29,506 nucleotides of DNA from a virus, in IMG/VR virus record IMGVR_UViG_3300030382_003486, positions 1 to 29,506 of that record. One strand, 5' to 3'. Made by a program: the position numbers and the translations under genes. Shown piece after piece: positions 22,004 to 29,506 of this stretch; the stretch's first letter is position 1, and each line of letters opens with the position of its first letter. The notes under the pieces are model-generated. The model made no database searches and was not told the DNA's origin. It saw only the letters and a list, made by a program, of their open reading frames with translations.

Positions 22004-22720
22004 TTAGTATCCCACATATGTTGCTTCATCAGCCGGAACAACATTACTATCTGCGGCAAAAGATCTGCCGGTTGATAAATAATCTTTTAACTCTTTAGTT
22101 CGGACATCCATCTGTTTTACTAAGATTGGATTACCTGCAAAATCTTTAATCATATAATGTTTACAAGCCAATAATACGATCAAATCCCAGAACCAACACG
22201 ATACTTCATCAATATAAACACCAGCACCAGCAACAATATTACCTAAAGTAAATGGTGAACCAGCATGTCCGATATACTCTACTTTGATATGATCTACAAT
22301 CGTATTAAATAAAAGTTGAGTTCCGTGTAGCATAAAACGATTAACATCATTTCTCATTACTACTAAAGAACGAGAAGGTATTAAATAAAATCTAACAGCA
22401 TTAGGAGCAGTTGCTTCACAACGACTGACTCTCATTAGACGATATAAACGATCAGCCGCTGGCGCTCCTCCCATTATTGTATTGCCAATAAGTGCAGGCA
22501 CAGTAGCTAAATCTAATGAATCAGCATTAATATTAATATAGTTTTCAGTTTTAGTCCAGCCAGCGGCATTACTATCTAGTTCTGCACTTAAAGTCATTAG
22601 TTCTTGCCAGCCAAGATTCAAAAAATCAACAACATTTTGGTCAGACAAAAATGTAGCATCTGCTTCATCTACATACTGTCTAAATAATGCCGCACAGTTA
22701 TCAGTTGGTGTACTTTGCAT
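22004..22720 (-). CDS. Head-tail adaptor (tail tubular A-like)
   Basis: Predicted adaptor ring that docks under the portal and carries the tail, comparable in place and size to T7 gp11 or P22 gp4. In the 238 residues the N-terminal part has the usual adaptor pattern: a helix, an acidic stretch with DEADATFLSDQNVVDFLN, then LGWQELMTLSAEL. A beta-rich middle and a C-terminal helix (LIVLLACKHYMIKDFAG) follow, then a tail with KQMDVRTKELKDYLSTG. The start codon follows the portal TAA without a gap and uses GGAG inside the portal's last codons. The downstream neighbour is the large nozzle protein, which agrees with the gp11-gp12 pairing in T7-like phages. Confidence 0.8.
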   Translation of the reverse strand: MQSTPTDNCAALFRQYVDEADATFLSDQNVVDFLNLGWQELMTLSAELDSNAAGWTKTENYININADSLDLATVPALIGNTIMGGAPAADRLYRLMRVSRCEATAPNAVRFYLIPSRSLVVMRNDVNRFMLHGTQLLFNTIVDHIKVEYIGHAGSPFTLGNIVAGAGVYIDEVSCWFWDLIVLLACKHYMIKDFAGNPILVKQMDVRTKELKDYLSTGRSFAADSNVVPADEATYVGY

Positions 22721-24700
22721 TTATTCTACTCCTTTTCTTCCTATTACTGCTGTATCATTTCCTTGAGGTTGTTGGCGAACTTGCCCTTTAGCTGTTTGAA
22801 ATGCTCTAGAGGCAACTGCCTGTTCCATCGTGCTTTGCATCATTTGTTCTTGTGCATCACCGGAAGAAGGTAGTATTTGTTTTAGCTCTTCACCTTCAGA
22901 ACCGGGTTTAATCGCAGCAGGAAAAACTTTGTATAAAGCTTTATTTAATGCAGGATCATCTGGGGGAGGTGGTTGCCAAGATGTTAAAGCGATAATAATA
23001 TCTCTCATATAATCTCGGATAGGTTCATCTAACTCATAATATGCTTCTGTTTTCATGAAATCACCAAAAACCTTTTTAAATGTTTTTAAATCATCATTAG
23101 CAAAAACTTCAATCTGCGCTCCTTGTTTAACCGCATCTAACATTTCCTGAGTATGATTCATACTAGCAACTTGTTTAAGTACCATTGCATTACCGGTCTT
23201 AAATGAAAGCTCTTGCATAGCAGTCGGTGGTTCAATAAGACCCAGTTCTAAGAGTTCTAATACCTTTCTATCTCTATCTTGTGCTTCATCTCTAAACAAT
23301 GAACCAGCTTCAATAAACACTTCTGGAACATCAACAATATCAGTCGATTTAATCGCTCTAAATGCCATAGAACCCATTCCATCAAACATCTTAATAAAAC
23401 GCTCTTCACTATAAAATCTCTTCATATATGATAGAGCACAAGTAGCCATTTCTTTTACAGCAGCTTCTACATTTTCCTGTGTCATTATTAGTTGAGAAGT
23501 GTCTTGTGCTGCTAACTCTGCAATAGCTTTGCCACTGGTAACTCCAACAGCACGCTTGCCAAGAGTAGTGCTATGAACACCCGCTACATCAAGCATCTCG
23601 CCTTGTAGCTTGGCGATATTTTCCATAACATAGGAAGGTAGCCCTTGTGCAGCTATTTGCTGTGGAGCGCCTCCTGCGGCGTTATAATAGATAATCTCAC
23701 CGGGAGTACCACGAATAGAAGTACCATTAACACCAGCCGTTTTAGGAATAAGCCATTTTGGATTAGACATAAGTGCTACATTATTAATAATCTGATTTCG
23801 TGCTTTATTATAAAGATTTTGAAGATCAATGATACTTTCAATCATCCCTTTTCCCCACAATCTATCGGGTAAGTTAGTATATTTAACTAACTGTACGGGG
23901 GTACGCTTAATGGGAGTATCACTTTTATAAAGATAGTGATTACCTATAACTAAAGCATGTTTACCATCTTGGAAATAAACTTCATAAAGTTCTATACGAG
24001 GAAAGAAGAAGCTTTCACCTTGCCAACTTTGAGTATGAGGAAAAGTGTTGTCTTCAGATTGATCTGTTGCAAGTTCTACTTGATCGTCAATAATACTTTT
24101 CTTTTCTGGAAAAGCTTTTATTAAATCTTTTTTACGAACAATAGAACGAATAGCCACAAATGCACTTTCTTCTACTTTGCTACATCCTGCTTCATAAAAC
24201 ATATCATAAGGAGAAATAACCTTTAACTTTATTTTATTCTCATCAGGATCATAATATTCATGTAATCCCACATTACCGCAAGCGACCATCCACTCCATAG
24301 CTTTTCCTAAATCTCTTTTTACATTCTCAGAATGATAAAAGTATTTAAGAGCTTCTTCACTTGCCTTTGCTTTGGCAATATCTTCATTAGAAGGAGAAGC
24401 AGGCATTACAGTAACACCGGGATAGTTTGTTTGTAAACGAGAAACAACAGACCGATACATATTAAGAATAAGATTAATAACAAGTTGATTACGACCGGGA
24501 GTGGTGCGTAAACTTACATATTGCTGTAAAGATCGATCATAACGAATATTTTGCTGCCCATTTAAGTACATAAGAGATAAATCCCACATACGAACTTGAG
24601 TTAACTTAGCATTTCTAGAGCCAGCTAAAAGGGATGCAATAGCTGTTGGAAAACCATCATCTTCAGTCACCGGATCTTGTCCATCGTTTCCCATTGACAT
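22721..24700 (-). CDS. Portal protein
   Basis: Dodecameric channel at the packaging vertex that binds terminase and the tail adaptor. The 659 residues carry typical portal features: a helix with LSLMYLNGQQNIRYD near the start, a VINLILNMYRSVVSRLQTNYP segment (about 73-93), then MEWMVACGNVGLHEYYDP (about 140-157). The long stem/clip region has WGKGMIESIIDLQNLYNKA and DVAGVHSTTLGKRAVG, followed by a helical crown and a Gln-rich C-terminus. Length and order resemble podovirus portals. AGGAGG precedes the ATG at good spacing; a second in-frame ATG two codons later is less likely. The stop codon abuts the adaptor ATG. Confidence 0.93.
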   Translation of the reverse strand: MSMGNDGQDPVTEDDGFPTAIASLLAGSRNAKLTQVRMWDLSLMYLNGQQNIRYDRSLQQYVSLRTTPGRNQLVINLILNMYRSVVSRLQTNYPGVTVMPASPSNEDIAKAKASEEALKYFYHSENVKRDLGKAMEWMVACGNVGLHEYYDPDENKIKLKVISPYDMFYEAGCSKVEESAFVAIRSIVRKKDLIKAFPEKKSIIDDQVELATDQSEDNTFPHTQSWQGESFFFPRIELYEVYFQDGKHALVIGNHYLYKSDTPIKRTPVQLVKYTNLPDRLWGKGMIESIIDLQNLYNKARNQIINNVALMSNPKWLIPKTAGVNGTSIRGTPGEIIYYNAAGGAPQQIAAQGLPSYVMENIAKLQGEMLDVAGVHSTTLGKRAVGVTSGKAIAELAAQDTSQLIMTQENVEAAVKEMATCALSYMKRFYSEERFIKMFDGMGSMAFRAIKSTDIVDVPEVFIEAGSLFRDEAQDRDRKVLELLELGLIEPPTAMQELSFKTGNAMVLKQVASMNHTQEMLDAVKQGAQIEVFANDDLKTFKKVFGDFMKTEAYYELDEPIRDYMRDIIIALTSWQPPPPDDPALNKALYKVFPAAIKPGSEGEELKQILPSSGDAQEQMMQSTMEQAVASRAFQTAKGQVRQQPQGNDTAVIGRKGVE

Positions 24701-24701
24701 C

Positions 24702-25226
24702 TTACTTTCCTCCTAAAGAGGAGCCGCCGTCATCATCACTTAAAGCACTGAAGATTTCTCCCAAACCTGCTAAACTGTCGCCATTTCCTTTCTTCTTCTT
24801 CTTCTTCTTATTCTGTTCTTCATGCATTTTCATAAACTTCATCATATCAGATTGATTAGATTGCTGATAAGGTACACCTTCAACTTCAGCTTCTTCTCTT
24901 GCTGCTTGTTCTTCTAGTTCTTTGGCTCTTGTTGCGTGAGTATCTTTACCGGGTAAAACTTCTTTCACTTGACCGCCGGCTTTCTTTCCCTGTTGAGCAC
25001 CCTTAATAGCACCCGCAGCCCCGCCAAAATATCCACCAGCAATGCCGCCACCAATAGCGCCTATAGCCGGTAAAACATCTTTAAACTCTTGATAACCAGA
25101 TTTTCCTTGCAGCTTTATATTTGCAGCAGCTTGTCTCTTAGCTTCTATTCCTTTCCTTTTTGCATCATCAGCGGAACTAAACTGTTTTGCACCTGTTTCT
25201 TCTGTTGATAGCTTTTTAGCTGCCAT
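24702..25226 (-). CDS. Glycine-zipper protein upstream of portal
   Basis: Unrecognised 174-residue protein. A charged helical N-terminus is followed by a strong glycine-zipper stretch at about residues 52-85 (LPAIGAIGGGIAGGYFGG). This type of sequence packs helices in membranes and occurs in phage ejection and pore-forming proteins. Then come an acidic helix (about 98-116), a Gln/Asn/Met-rich linker, a run of seven lysines (about 140-146) encoded by an AAG/AAA-rich repeat, and a Gly/Ser/Asp-rich end. The gene ends one base before the portal ATG and contributes its ribosome-binding site. A minor virion protein that enters the host envelope is a reasonable guess. The position between capsid and portal is unusual. 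Confidence 0.6.
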   Translation of the reverse strand: MAAKKLSTEETGAKQFSSADDAKRKGIEAKRQAAANIKLQGKSGYQEFKDVLPAIGAIGGGIAGGYFGGAAGAIKGAQQGKKAGGQVKEVLPGKDTHATRAKELEEQAAREEAEVEGVPYQQSNQSDMMKFMKMHEEQNKKKKKKKGNGDSLAGLGEIFSALSDDDGGSSLGGK

Positions 25227-25413
25227 AATAAATCTCCTTTAAATCATGTATGCTTTCCTGCTCAAGTTCTACATGTTTTATATATTTTTTCTCTTCTTTA
25301 AGTAACTCTGTTTTTAGTTTCACATACTTTCTTAGTTCCAGTAGAAAAAAAGAAATGCCTACAGTCAGCATAAAAGAACATAAAACTATATATAGAACTA
25401 AGATTTCATTCAT
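25216..25413 (-). CDS. Small membrane protein with coiled-coil tail
   Basis: Unrecognised 65-residue protein. Residues about 3-24 (EILVLYIVLCSFMLTVGISFFL) form one hydrophobic helix. The rest is charged and heptad-like (KLKTELLKEEKKYIKHVELEQESIHDLKEIY), so a single-pass protein with a cytoplasmic or periplasmic coiled coil is likely. The gene starts after the capsid hairpin with a weak AAGG site. It overlaps the next gene by 11 bases. It lies in the virion block but could be a minor virion, ejection or lysis component; the sequence does not decide. Confidence 0.6.
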   Translation of the reverse strand: MNEILVLYIVLCSFMLTVGISFFLLELRKYVKLKTELLKEEKKYIKHVELEQESIHDLKEIYYGS

Positions 25414-25427
25414 ATGTATTTTTTACC

Positions 25428-25473
25428 TTAAGGGCGGTTGAGCTACACATAAGCATAACCCAACCGCCCTTAA
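25428..25473 (-). other. 13-bp GC-rich hairpin after the capsid gene
   Basis: A perfect 13-bp inverted repeat (25428-25440 with 25461-25473; arm TTAAGGGCGGTTG) encloses a 20-base loop. It fills most of the gap between the capsid stop and the next gene. On the minus strand the bases after the hairpin are GGT then A6, so it is not a canonical T-tract terminator. It could act as an RNase III site, a 3' stabiliser of the capsid message or a leaky attenuator that sets the ratio of capsid to portal. Confidence 0.55.
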
Positions 25474-25486
25474 AAAAGTAAAGCTT

Positions 25487-26866
25487 TTAAGCAATGCTTG
25501 TTACAACACCATTGGCATTGGGACGCTCTGCATAGATATCACAGTACATTCTGTAGTATCCCTCATAAGCATCAATACCGCCAGCACCGACGCCAGCACG
25601 GGCTAAGATGTTACCATCTAGATCCGCAAAACCGGGCTTCTCAAGTTGCGCTAGCTTCCAACTCTTAGAGTTGAGGAAGTAGTAGCAGTGCTGACCCGCA
25701 TCAACAGAAACCTTAATAGGCGTTCCATTAAAACCGAGACCACTGAAACCACCGTCACCCTTCTTAGCAGCTTCAGTGCTTTTGAAGAGGTTCGCCGCAT
25801 TAACACCAACCAAAAGGTTCGTGTAAGAAGCACGCTGGGCTGGATTCATAATAACCCAATCCGCTTCTTTGCCAGACGAAGTATAAATACTATCAGCAAC
25901 AGCCTGCATCTGACCTAAGTCAAGCGCACTGAAGGTATCATGGTTAACAGCAGCCGCAGTATTATCCGTTGAACGAATACTACCAAGACCAACCTGCAAC
26001 TCAGCACCATCGCCACCGGTAAGATCAGTACGATCAACACCGTGGTGTGCCTGACTACCGAGGTTACTAGCAATACCAGTAATCTCTAAGTTAGCCGCAG
26101 CCAACGCACCAGCACCACCGACGCCTGCTACGATTTCAATCGCTGAGCAACCATCATTTCTGGCGTAAGTCATCACACCAGCACCAACAGCACCACCAGC
26201 AACATTGCCAGTGAAAGTATTAGCAATAGTATTAACTGCCGAAACAGTAATAATATTGGCAGCAGCCGTACCAGTAGGTGGATCATAAGTGTCCATATCA
26301 ATGAAACGAACATTCAAAACACCACCAGCAGCAACTGCCGCAGCACGCTTCCTTTCAAACTCAACGGCATCACCAGAGAAAGGAATATTTAGTAAAATAC
26401 CACCAGAATCGGTGATCGCACCACCACCACCAGCAGTACGCCAGCGGCATTGTGACCAACCTACAACACGACCACCTGAGAAACAGGCGACATTTGCGGT
26501 CTTCTTAACATCCTGAACGAGCTTGCGAAGCTCAAGGTCGATGTAGTTACCAAACGAGTACGCACCCTTCGCAGAAGCGATGGCTGGACCCGTCAACTGG
26601 AAACGCCCATACAGGAACTTCGCATTAATGTGAAGCTCATCGTAGGTTTGTTCCCCGGCTGTCGGAAGAGCGGCACCTTCGCCGGTAAATCCAACACCCG
26701 TGTTACGAGCGACATGGACAGGAACGACTACTCGTTTACCTGACCAATCTAGTTTTGCTTTTTCGAATAGTTCAAGCATAAGAACTTCTTGATTTAACTG
26801 CTCGGCAATCGCTTTGGCGTAAAACTCCTTAAGCACACTGTCGAGGGTCGTAATAGTAGCTGCCAT
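25487..26866 (-). CDS. Major capsid protein (HK97-like fold)
   Basis: Predicted main shell subunit, 459 aa. The N-terminal third carries a familiar capsid pattern: a helix (LDSVLKEFYAKAIAEQLNQE), then RVVVPVHVARNTGVGF, then GEGAALPTAGEQTYDE, then a region rich in aromatic and basic residues (INAKFLYGRFQLTG). This matches the N-arm and E-loop of HK97-type proteins. The C-terminal part (DWVIMNPAQRASYTNLL, then a GYYRMYCDIYAERPNA stretch) fits the A-domain. The middle, about residues 130-300, is Gly/Ala/Thr-rich and probably an inserted or surface domain. The reading frame is visibly richer in GC than its neighbours, suggesting codon use tuned for high expression. The ribosome-binding site is AAGGAGATATA, close to that of T7 gene 10. 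Confidence 0.9.
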   Translation of the reverse strand: MAATITTLDSVLKEFYAKAIAEQLNQEVLMLELFEKAKLDWSGKRVVVPVHVARNTGVGFTGEGAALPTAGEQTYDELHINAKFLYGRFQLTGPAIASAKGAYSFGNYIDLELRKLVQDVKKTANVACFSGGRVVGWSQCRWRTAGGGGAITDSGGILLNIPFSGDAVEFERKRAAAVAAGGVLNVRFIDMDTYDPPTGTAAANIITVSAVNTIANTFTGNVAGGAVGAGVMTYARNDGCSAIEIVAGVGGAGALAAANLEITGIASNLGSQAHHGVDRTDLTGGDGAELQVGLGSIRSTDNTAAAVNHDTFSALDLGQMQAVADSIYTSSGKEADWVIMNPAQRASYTNLLVGVNAANLFKSTEAAKKGDGGFSGLGFNGTPIKVSVDAGQHCYYFLNSKSWKLAQLEKPGFADLDGNILARAGVGAGGIDAYEGYYRMYCDIYAERPNANGVVTSIA

Positions 26867-26893
26867 TTTTATATCTCCTTATAGTTATGTATA

Positions 26894-26911
26894 CTGGATT
26901 ATTGATTCCAG
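26894..26911 (-). other. Small hairpin at the scaffold stop codon
   Basis: A 5-bp stem (CTGGA/TCCAG) with an 8-base loop spans the scaffold stop codon. It lies 28 bases upstream of the capsid ATG. The spacer to the capsid gene then reads CATAACTATAAGGAGATATA, an ideal ribosome-binding site. The hairpin could insulate or stabilise the highly expressed capsid message; this is inference. Confidence 0.3.
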
Positions 26912-27690
26912 TTGGCTTTTAAATAGTCAAAGAAAGCACTCTTAGCTCCATCCATTGTCTTTGGTTTTGACTCTGGACCAAGCGGTGAGCGACCCATATT
27001 AGAACTAGCTGCTGAACCTATGCGTGGAGGTACTGAAGGTGGACTTGCCACTTGCGGTACATTCTGCGTGTATTCAGCAATAGCTTCTTCTTTTAATCCA
27101 TTAATAAATGTAGAATAGCGTTCAGCTATATCTGTAACATCTGTTTCAGGATCATTGATAACAGCTTGGAGTAATACTTCTTCGCTTACATCTGGATATT
27201 TTGAAGTTGCATAATCGAGTTCTTTTTGAAGCTGCACTTCTTGATGTGAAACTTCTAACTCATGAATGCGAGATTCATATACATCCGATTGACTTTCTCC
27301 AACTTCTTCATATCCATCATCATCCCAAATATCGTCATCTAGATATTGTTCTGCTAATGATTTAGCTTCAGTTTGAGAACGATTTGTATTCTCTTGTGCG
27401 GAAAACCTGCTTTGTAATGTAGACAACTGTTCTTCCAAATCGGAAGTTCTGTCTCTTAAATCATTTCTTGCTTCTATAACTGACTTAAAGCGACTATAAG
27501 GTACTGCGTGTCCTTCGTCTTGTGGTTCTTCGGTCGATGCTTCCGATACCTCTTGTTTTACATCTGTTTCATAATCTTCAGTCGTTTCGTGAGAAACTTG
27601 TATGTTATTTTCGCTGTTATCTTCTTCGGCTTTTCCGCTTTCTAAGAAGTTGGCGAGTTCTTCGTGTCGTTCATCTGATAATAAACTCAT
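26899..27690 (-). CDS. Capsid scaffolding protein
   Basis: Predicted internal scaffold that nucleates procapsid assembly and is then lost. The 263 residues have the usual composition. The N-terminus is very acidic (about residues 7-60). Then comes HAVPYSRFKSVIEARNDL at about 61-78, a VPYxRF-type motif that recurs in phage scaffolds. A predicted coiled coil follows (about 78-110), then a second acidic stretch (YLDDDIWDDDGYEE) and a basic/aromatic C-terminal tail (AKSAFFDYLKANWNQ) of the kind that binds capsid protein. The gene sits directly before the capsid gene. GGAGG lies at good spacing before the ATG. The stop codon lies in a small hairpin (26894-26911) that separates it from the capsid leader. 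Function rests on composition and position. Confidence 0.85.
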   Translation of the reverse strand: MSLLSDERHEELANFLESGKAEEDNSENNIQVSHETTEDYETDVKQEVSEASTEEPQDEGHAVPYSRFKSVIEARNDLRDRTSDLEEQLSTLQSRFSAQENTNRSQTEAKSLAEQYLDDDIWDDDGYEEVGESQSDVYESRIHELEVSHQEVQLQKELDYATSKYPDVSEEVLLQAVINDPETDVTDIAERYSTFINGLKEEAIAEYTQNVPQVASPPSVPPRIGSAASSNMGRSPLGPESKPKTMDGAKSAFFDYLKANWNQ

Positions 27691-27756
27691 TTAACGCCTC
27701 CATGTATGACCCGCTTTTTTACAAGGTTGCGTCCTTGTGGTCAGTATTTACCACCC
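27691..27756 (-). other. Intergenic hairpin between TerL and scaffold genes
   Basis: The 66-bp gap holds a 6-bp perfect stem (ACAAGG/CCTTGT, 27721-27726 with 27733-27738) and a 6-base loop. It lies just upstream of the scaffold gene's GGAGG ribosome-binding site. The T run is on the wrong side for a minus-strand terminator. A transcript start or an RNA processing site is possible. A degenerate ATACTGACC sequence precedes the hairpin but lacks the TATA part of the motif seen in the early region. Confidence 0.35.
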
Positions 27757-29361
27757 TCAAATGTTTGAAACGATTTCTTCGAATGGTGTTGGATCTGCAA
27801 AGTACCCTTCGGGCACTTTATTGATAGGACACCCGGTGGCGACTTCGAACTGCATAACCTCAGTAAGATTGACTGGTCTATGCGTTCGTTTGATCTCTTC
27901 TTCATAATAGTATGCTTGTTCCACGCCCATAAGAGCCAAGCCAAGACCAAAGATAAGATCATCGTGGAAACCCTTTTCTGCTTCGGCTTTTCCTTTTTCA
28001 TTATATATAAAGTTCATAAACTCGTATTGTAATCTATCATCACAAATCTGTATTTTATTAGAAGTAATAGTTTCTACGAGTTTAGCTATTAAAACTGGTC
28101 GAGTGCTAGCACTGGTATAAAAACCTAGTTTATTAGTAAAACAACCAGTTAGTTTATCAAACTTAGTTTCTGTATATAGGTAGGGATATTCAGCATGTCT
28201 TAGTTCTTCGATTATTGCTTGTCCATAACTATTTCGTTCACATACTACTAAAGGTCTATATTTTTCAATAACCTTTTGTAGTTGATTGCTATATTCTTTA
28301 AGAGTCACTCTATCATAGAAAGTAGCTACTAGTTTCATATCATCTCTTTCTGTAATATCAATCAAAGCAGCCGCACTAAAATCACCATCAGGAGAACCAG
28401 AAGCAGTGTCAATCCCTAGAATATAAGTTTTATATTTGTTGGGGCGTTGAAATAGTTTCCATCCAAACTTGGTGGGGGGCTTTAATAAGCGTTTTGCAAA
28501 GTGAGGGAATACAAATGTACCAGAAGCAATAAAAGCATCAGCCGCTGTAATAGGATACTCTTGTTTAAAAGTATAGATGTTATTACCGCAGCGAGTTCTT
28601 AGAGTATAAATAAACCAGTTGATTTGTTGTTTTGATAAAGCATGTTCAGAAATATATTCTTTTTCAACATCAGTCATCTTCCATTTTTTAGGAAGTTTTT
28701 TAAGTTTATATTCTTCGTGATCCAACCAAGTTAAGAATAACTTGTTATAAGCATTTTCATCATTCCAAAATAAATAAAAATCATTAAGCCCTTGAGGTGT
28801 TGTTTCAACAATAATAATAGGATTGTTAGAAGCCGTCTGGAATAATGACTGAATAGTTTTATTCATATCATTCCAAAATGCAGCTTCTGATGCGTGAATA
28901 CAGGAGAAGGTTGAACCACGGAAGTTCTGGCTATTGGCAGTTCCAATCTTAATAGAAGAACCAGTAACAAAAGCCAACTCATTAGCACTTGAAGCCGTTG
29001 TTTCTATTTTTAAGAACGAGGGTAAGTGAAGGTAGAAGCGCTGATAAATAGTATAAATGTTTTTTACTGCTGCATGAGTATGAGCAATAACAGCAATCCT
29101 AGTATTAACATTAAATAATGCTTCATGAAAAAAACGGGCTGCAACATAAGTAGAAGACCCCATCTGTCGTGATTTAAGAATCGTTAAAAAAGGATTTTCT
29201 TTCAAGTCCTTATGAATCTTCTTTTGAATATTATTAAGTTTAAGGTTAACAAGGTTTTCATCTTTATCAACAATCTTGAGATAGTTTTCAGCAAAATAAA
29301 TAAAATCATTTTTACATTTTTTTGCTTCTTTAATAATAAGAAGTTTTTCACTTTTTTTCAT
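27757..29361 (-). CDS. terL: Terminase large subunit (TerL)
   Basis: DNA-packaging motor: an ATPase that pumps DNA through the portal, joined to a nuclease that cuts the concatemer. The 534 residues show both halves. A deviant Walker A motif, KSRQMGSST, is at residues 63-71, with the lysine at the front as in many phage terminases. Walker B is FSCIHASEA at about 152-160, with Glu159 as the likely catalytic carboxylate. The coupling motif is VETTPQG at about 185-191. The RNase H-like nuclease has Asp318 (GIDTA), Glu375 (VCERN) and Asp467/Asp468 (GFHDDL). Length is normal for the family. The start follows the upstream stop immediately, with only a weak Shine-Dalgarno, so coupling probably drives initiation. 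No small terminase subunit is visible; it may lie beyond the right edge. Confidence 0.95.
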   Translation of the reverse strand: MKKSEKLLIIKEAKKCKNDFIYFAENYLKIVDKDENLVNLKLNNIQKKIHKDLKENPFLTILKSRQMGSSTYVAARFFHEALFNVNTRIAVIAHTHAAVKNIYTIYQRFYLHLPSFLKIETTASSANELAFVTGSSIKIGTANSQNFRGSTFSCIHASEAAFWNDMNKTIQSLFQTASNNPIIIVETTPQGLNDFYLFWNDENAYNKLFLTWLDHEEYKLKKLPKKWKMTDVEKEYISEHALSKQQINWFIYTLRTRCGNNIYTFKQEYPITAADAFIASGTFVFPHFAKRLLKPPTKFGWKLFQRPNKYKTYILGIDTASGSPDGDFSAAALIDITERDDMKLVATFYDRVTLKEYSNQLQKVIEKYRPLVVCERNSYGQAIIEELRHAEYPYLYTETKFDKLTGCFTNKLGFYTSASTRPVLIAKLVETITSNKIQICDDRLQYEFMNFIYNEKGKAEAEKGFHDDLIFGLGLALMGVEQAYYYEEEIKRTHRPVNLTEVMQFEVATGCPINKVPEGYFADPTPFEEIVSNI

Positions 29362-29506
29362 TTATGGTCTTTTCCACTTCGCTGCTATGTCTGCCAAACC
29401 TTGACTACCTAGATAAACAAGAGCAATAGCAACCCATTCGTCACCAGTAAGAAACTTACCTAACAATAGACCAGTAGCGGAAGCCCAAACAAACAGTTTG
29501 CGGCTC
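29362..29506 (-). CDS. Small membrane protein, possible holin (5' end missing)
   Basis: Only the last 47 residues lie in the window; the start is beyond the right edge. The visible part reads RKLFVWASATGLLLGKF, then a short polar turn (LTGDEW), then VAIALVYLGSQGLADIA, and ends in the basic tail AAKWKRP. This gives two closely spaced hydrophobic segments and a positively charged C-terminus. Small two-helix proteins of this type beside phage structural genes are often annotated as holins or holin-like, so a role in inner-membrane permeabilisation at lysis is a reasonable inference, not shown. Its TAA stop abuts the terminase ATG directly, so the two genes are translationally coupled. No endolysin is visible nearby to confirm a lysis cassette. 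Confidence 0.6.
   Translation of the reverse strand, partial: SRKLFVWASATGLLLGKFLTGDEWVAIALVYLGSQGLADIAAKWKRP

Noticed and set aside
27741-28001. 86-aa minus-strand frame inside the terminase gene
   Set aside because: It is out of frame within the conserved TerL nuclease domain and has no ribosome-binding site.
1-29506. CRISPR array, insertion sequence or integration site
   Set aside because: No regularly spaced repeats, transposase frames, integrase or tRNA-derived attachment sequence were seen.

Overview
The window is part of the genome of a tailed bacteriophage with a short-tailed (podovirus-like) virion. Every gene I can support lies on the minus strand, so the genome reads from coordinate 29506 down to 1. 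There is a large terminase, scaffold, HK97-fold capsid protein, portal, head-tail adaptor and nozzle-type tail protein, but no tape measure, tail tube or contractile sheath. Most genes have strong Shine-Dalgarno sequences (GGAGG or AAGGAG), which fits a Gram-negative or Gram-positive host and argues against Bacteroidetes. I see no integrase, repressor, polymerase, tRNA, CRISPR array or reverse transcriptase. The host cannot be named from this sequence.

Late (virion) block, about 29506 to 6622. The order is: a partial holin-like membrane protein, TerL, scaffold, major capsid protein, a small membrane protein, a glycine-zipper protein, portal, adaptor, a 955-aa nozzle/propeller tail protein, a beta-helix protein, two beta-rich appendage proteins, then three helical proteins of 231, 708 and 1696 aa. 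Those three match the size order of the T7 ejection proteins gp14, gp15 and gp16. Four small genes close the block, followed by a strong intrinsic terminator at 6445-6482. Genes are tightly packed, many with TAATG, ATGA or 8-nt overlaps.

Region 6440 to 5880 is a non-coding, AT-rich junction with a G9 run, several hairpins and two promoter-like elements. It may carry a replication origin or a structured RNA.

Accessory (probably early or middle) block, about 6028 to 361. It holds 13 small genes in several short operons. Each operon is preceded by the same bipartite promoter-like motif: CTTTT, exactly 11 bases, then ATACTAYTTATWATA. Seven copies are visible and six keep the CTTTT box at identical spacing. 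The right half resembles a T7-type promoter core (12 of 17 positions in the best copy). Three of these promoters lead straight into 5' hairpins with A-rich loops, one of them a tandem duplicate carrying a tiny ORF. The block encodes a possible divergent sigma-like protein (239 aa), a candidate PD-(D/E)XK protein (195 aa), a small lipoprotein, an MPNWC-type (YubB/DUF1281-like) protein and several unknowns. It ends with terminators at 2925-2965 and 284-336.

The best candidate for something undescribed is this promoter, leader-hairpin and mini-ORF system and its possible dedicated transcription factor. The virion genes are divergent but follow recognisable podovirus logic.
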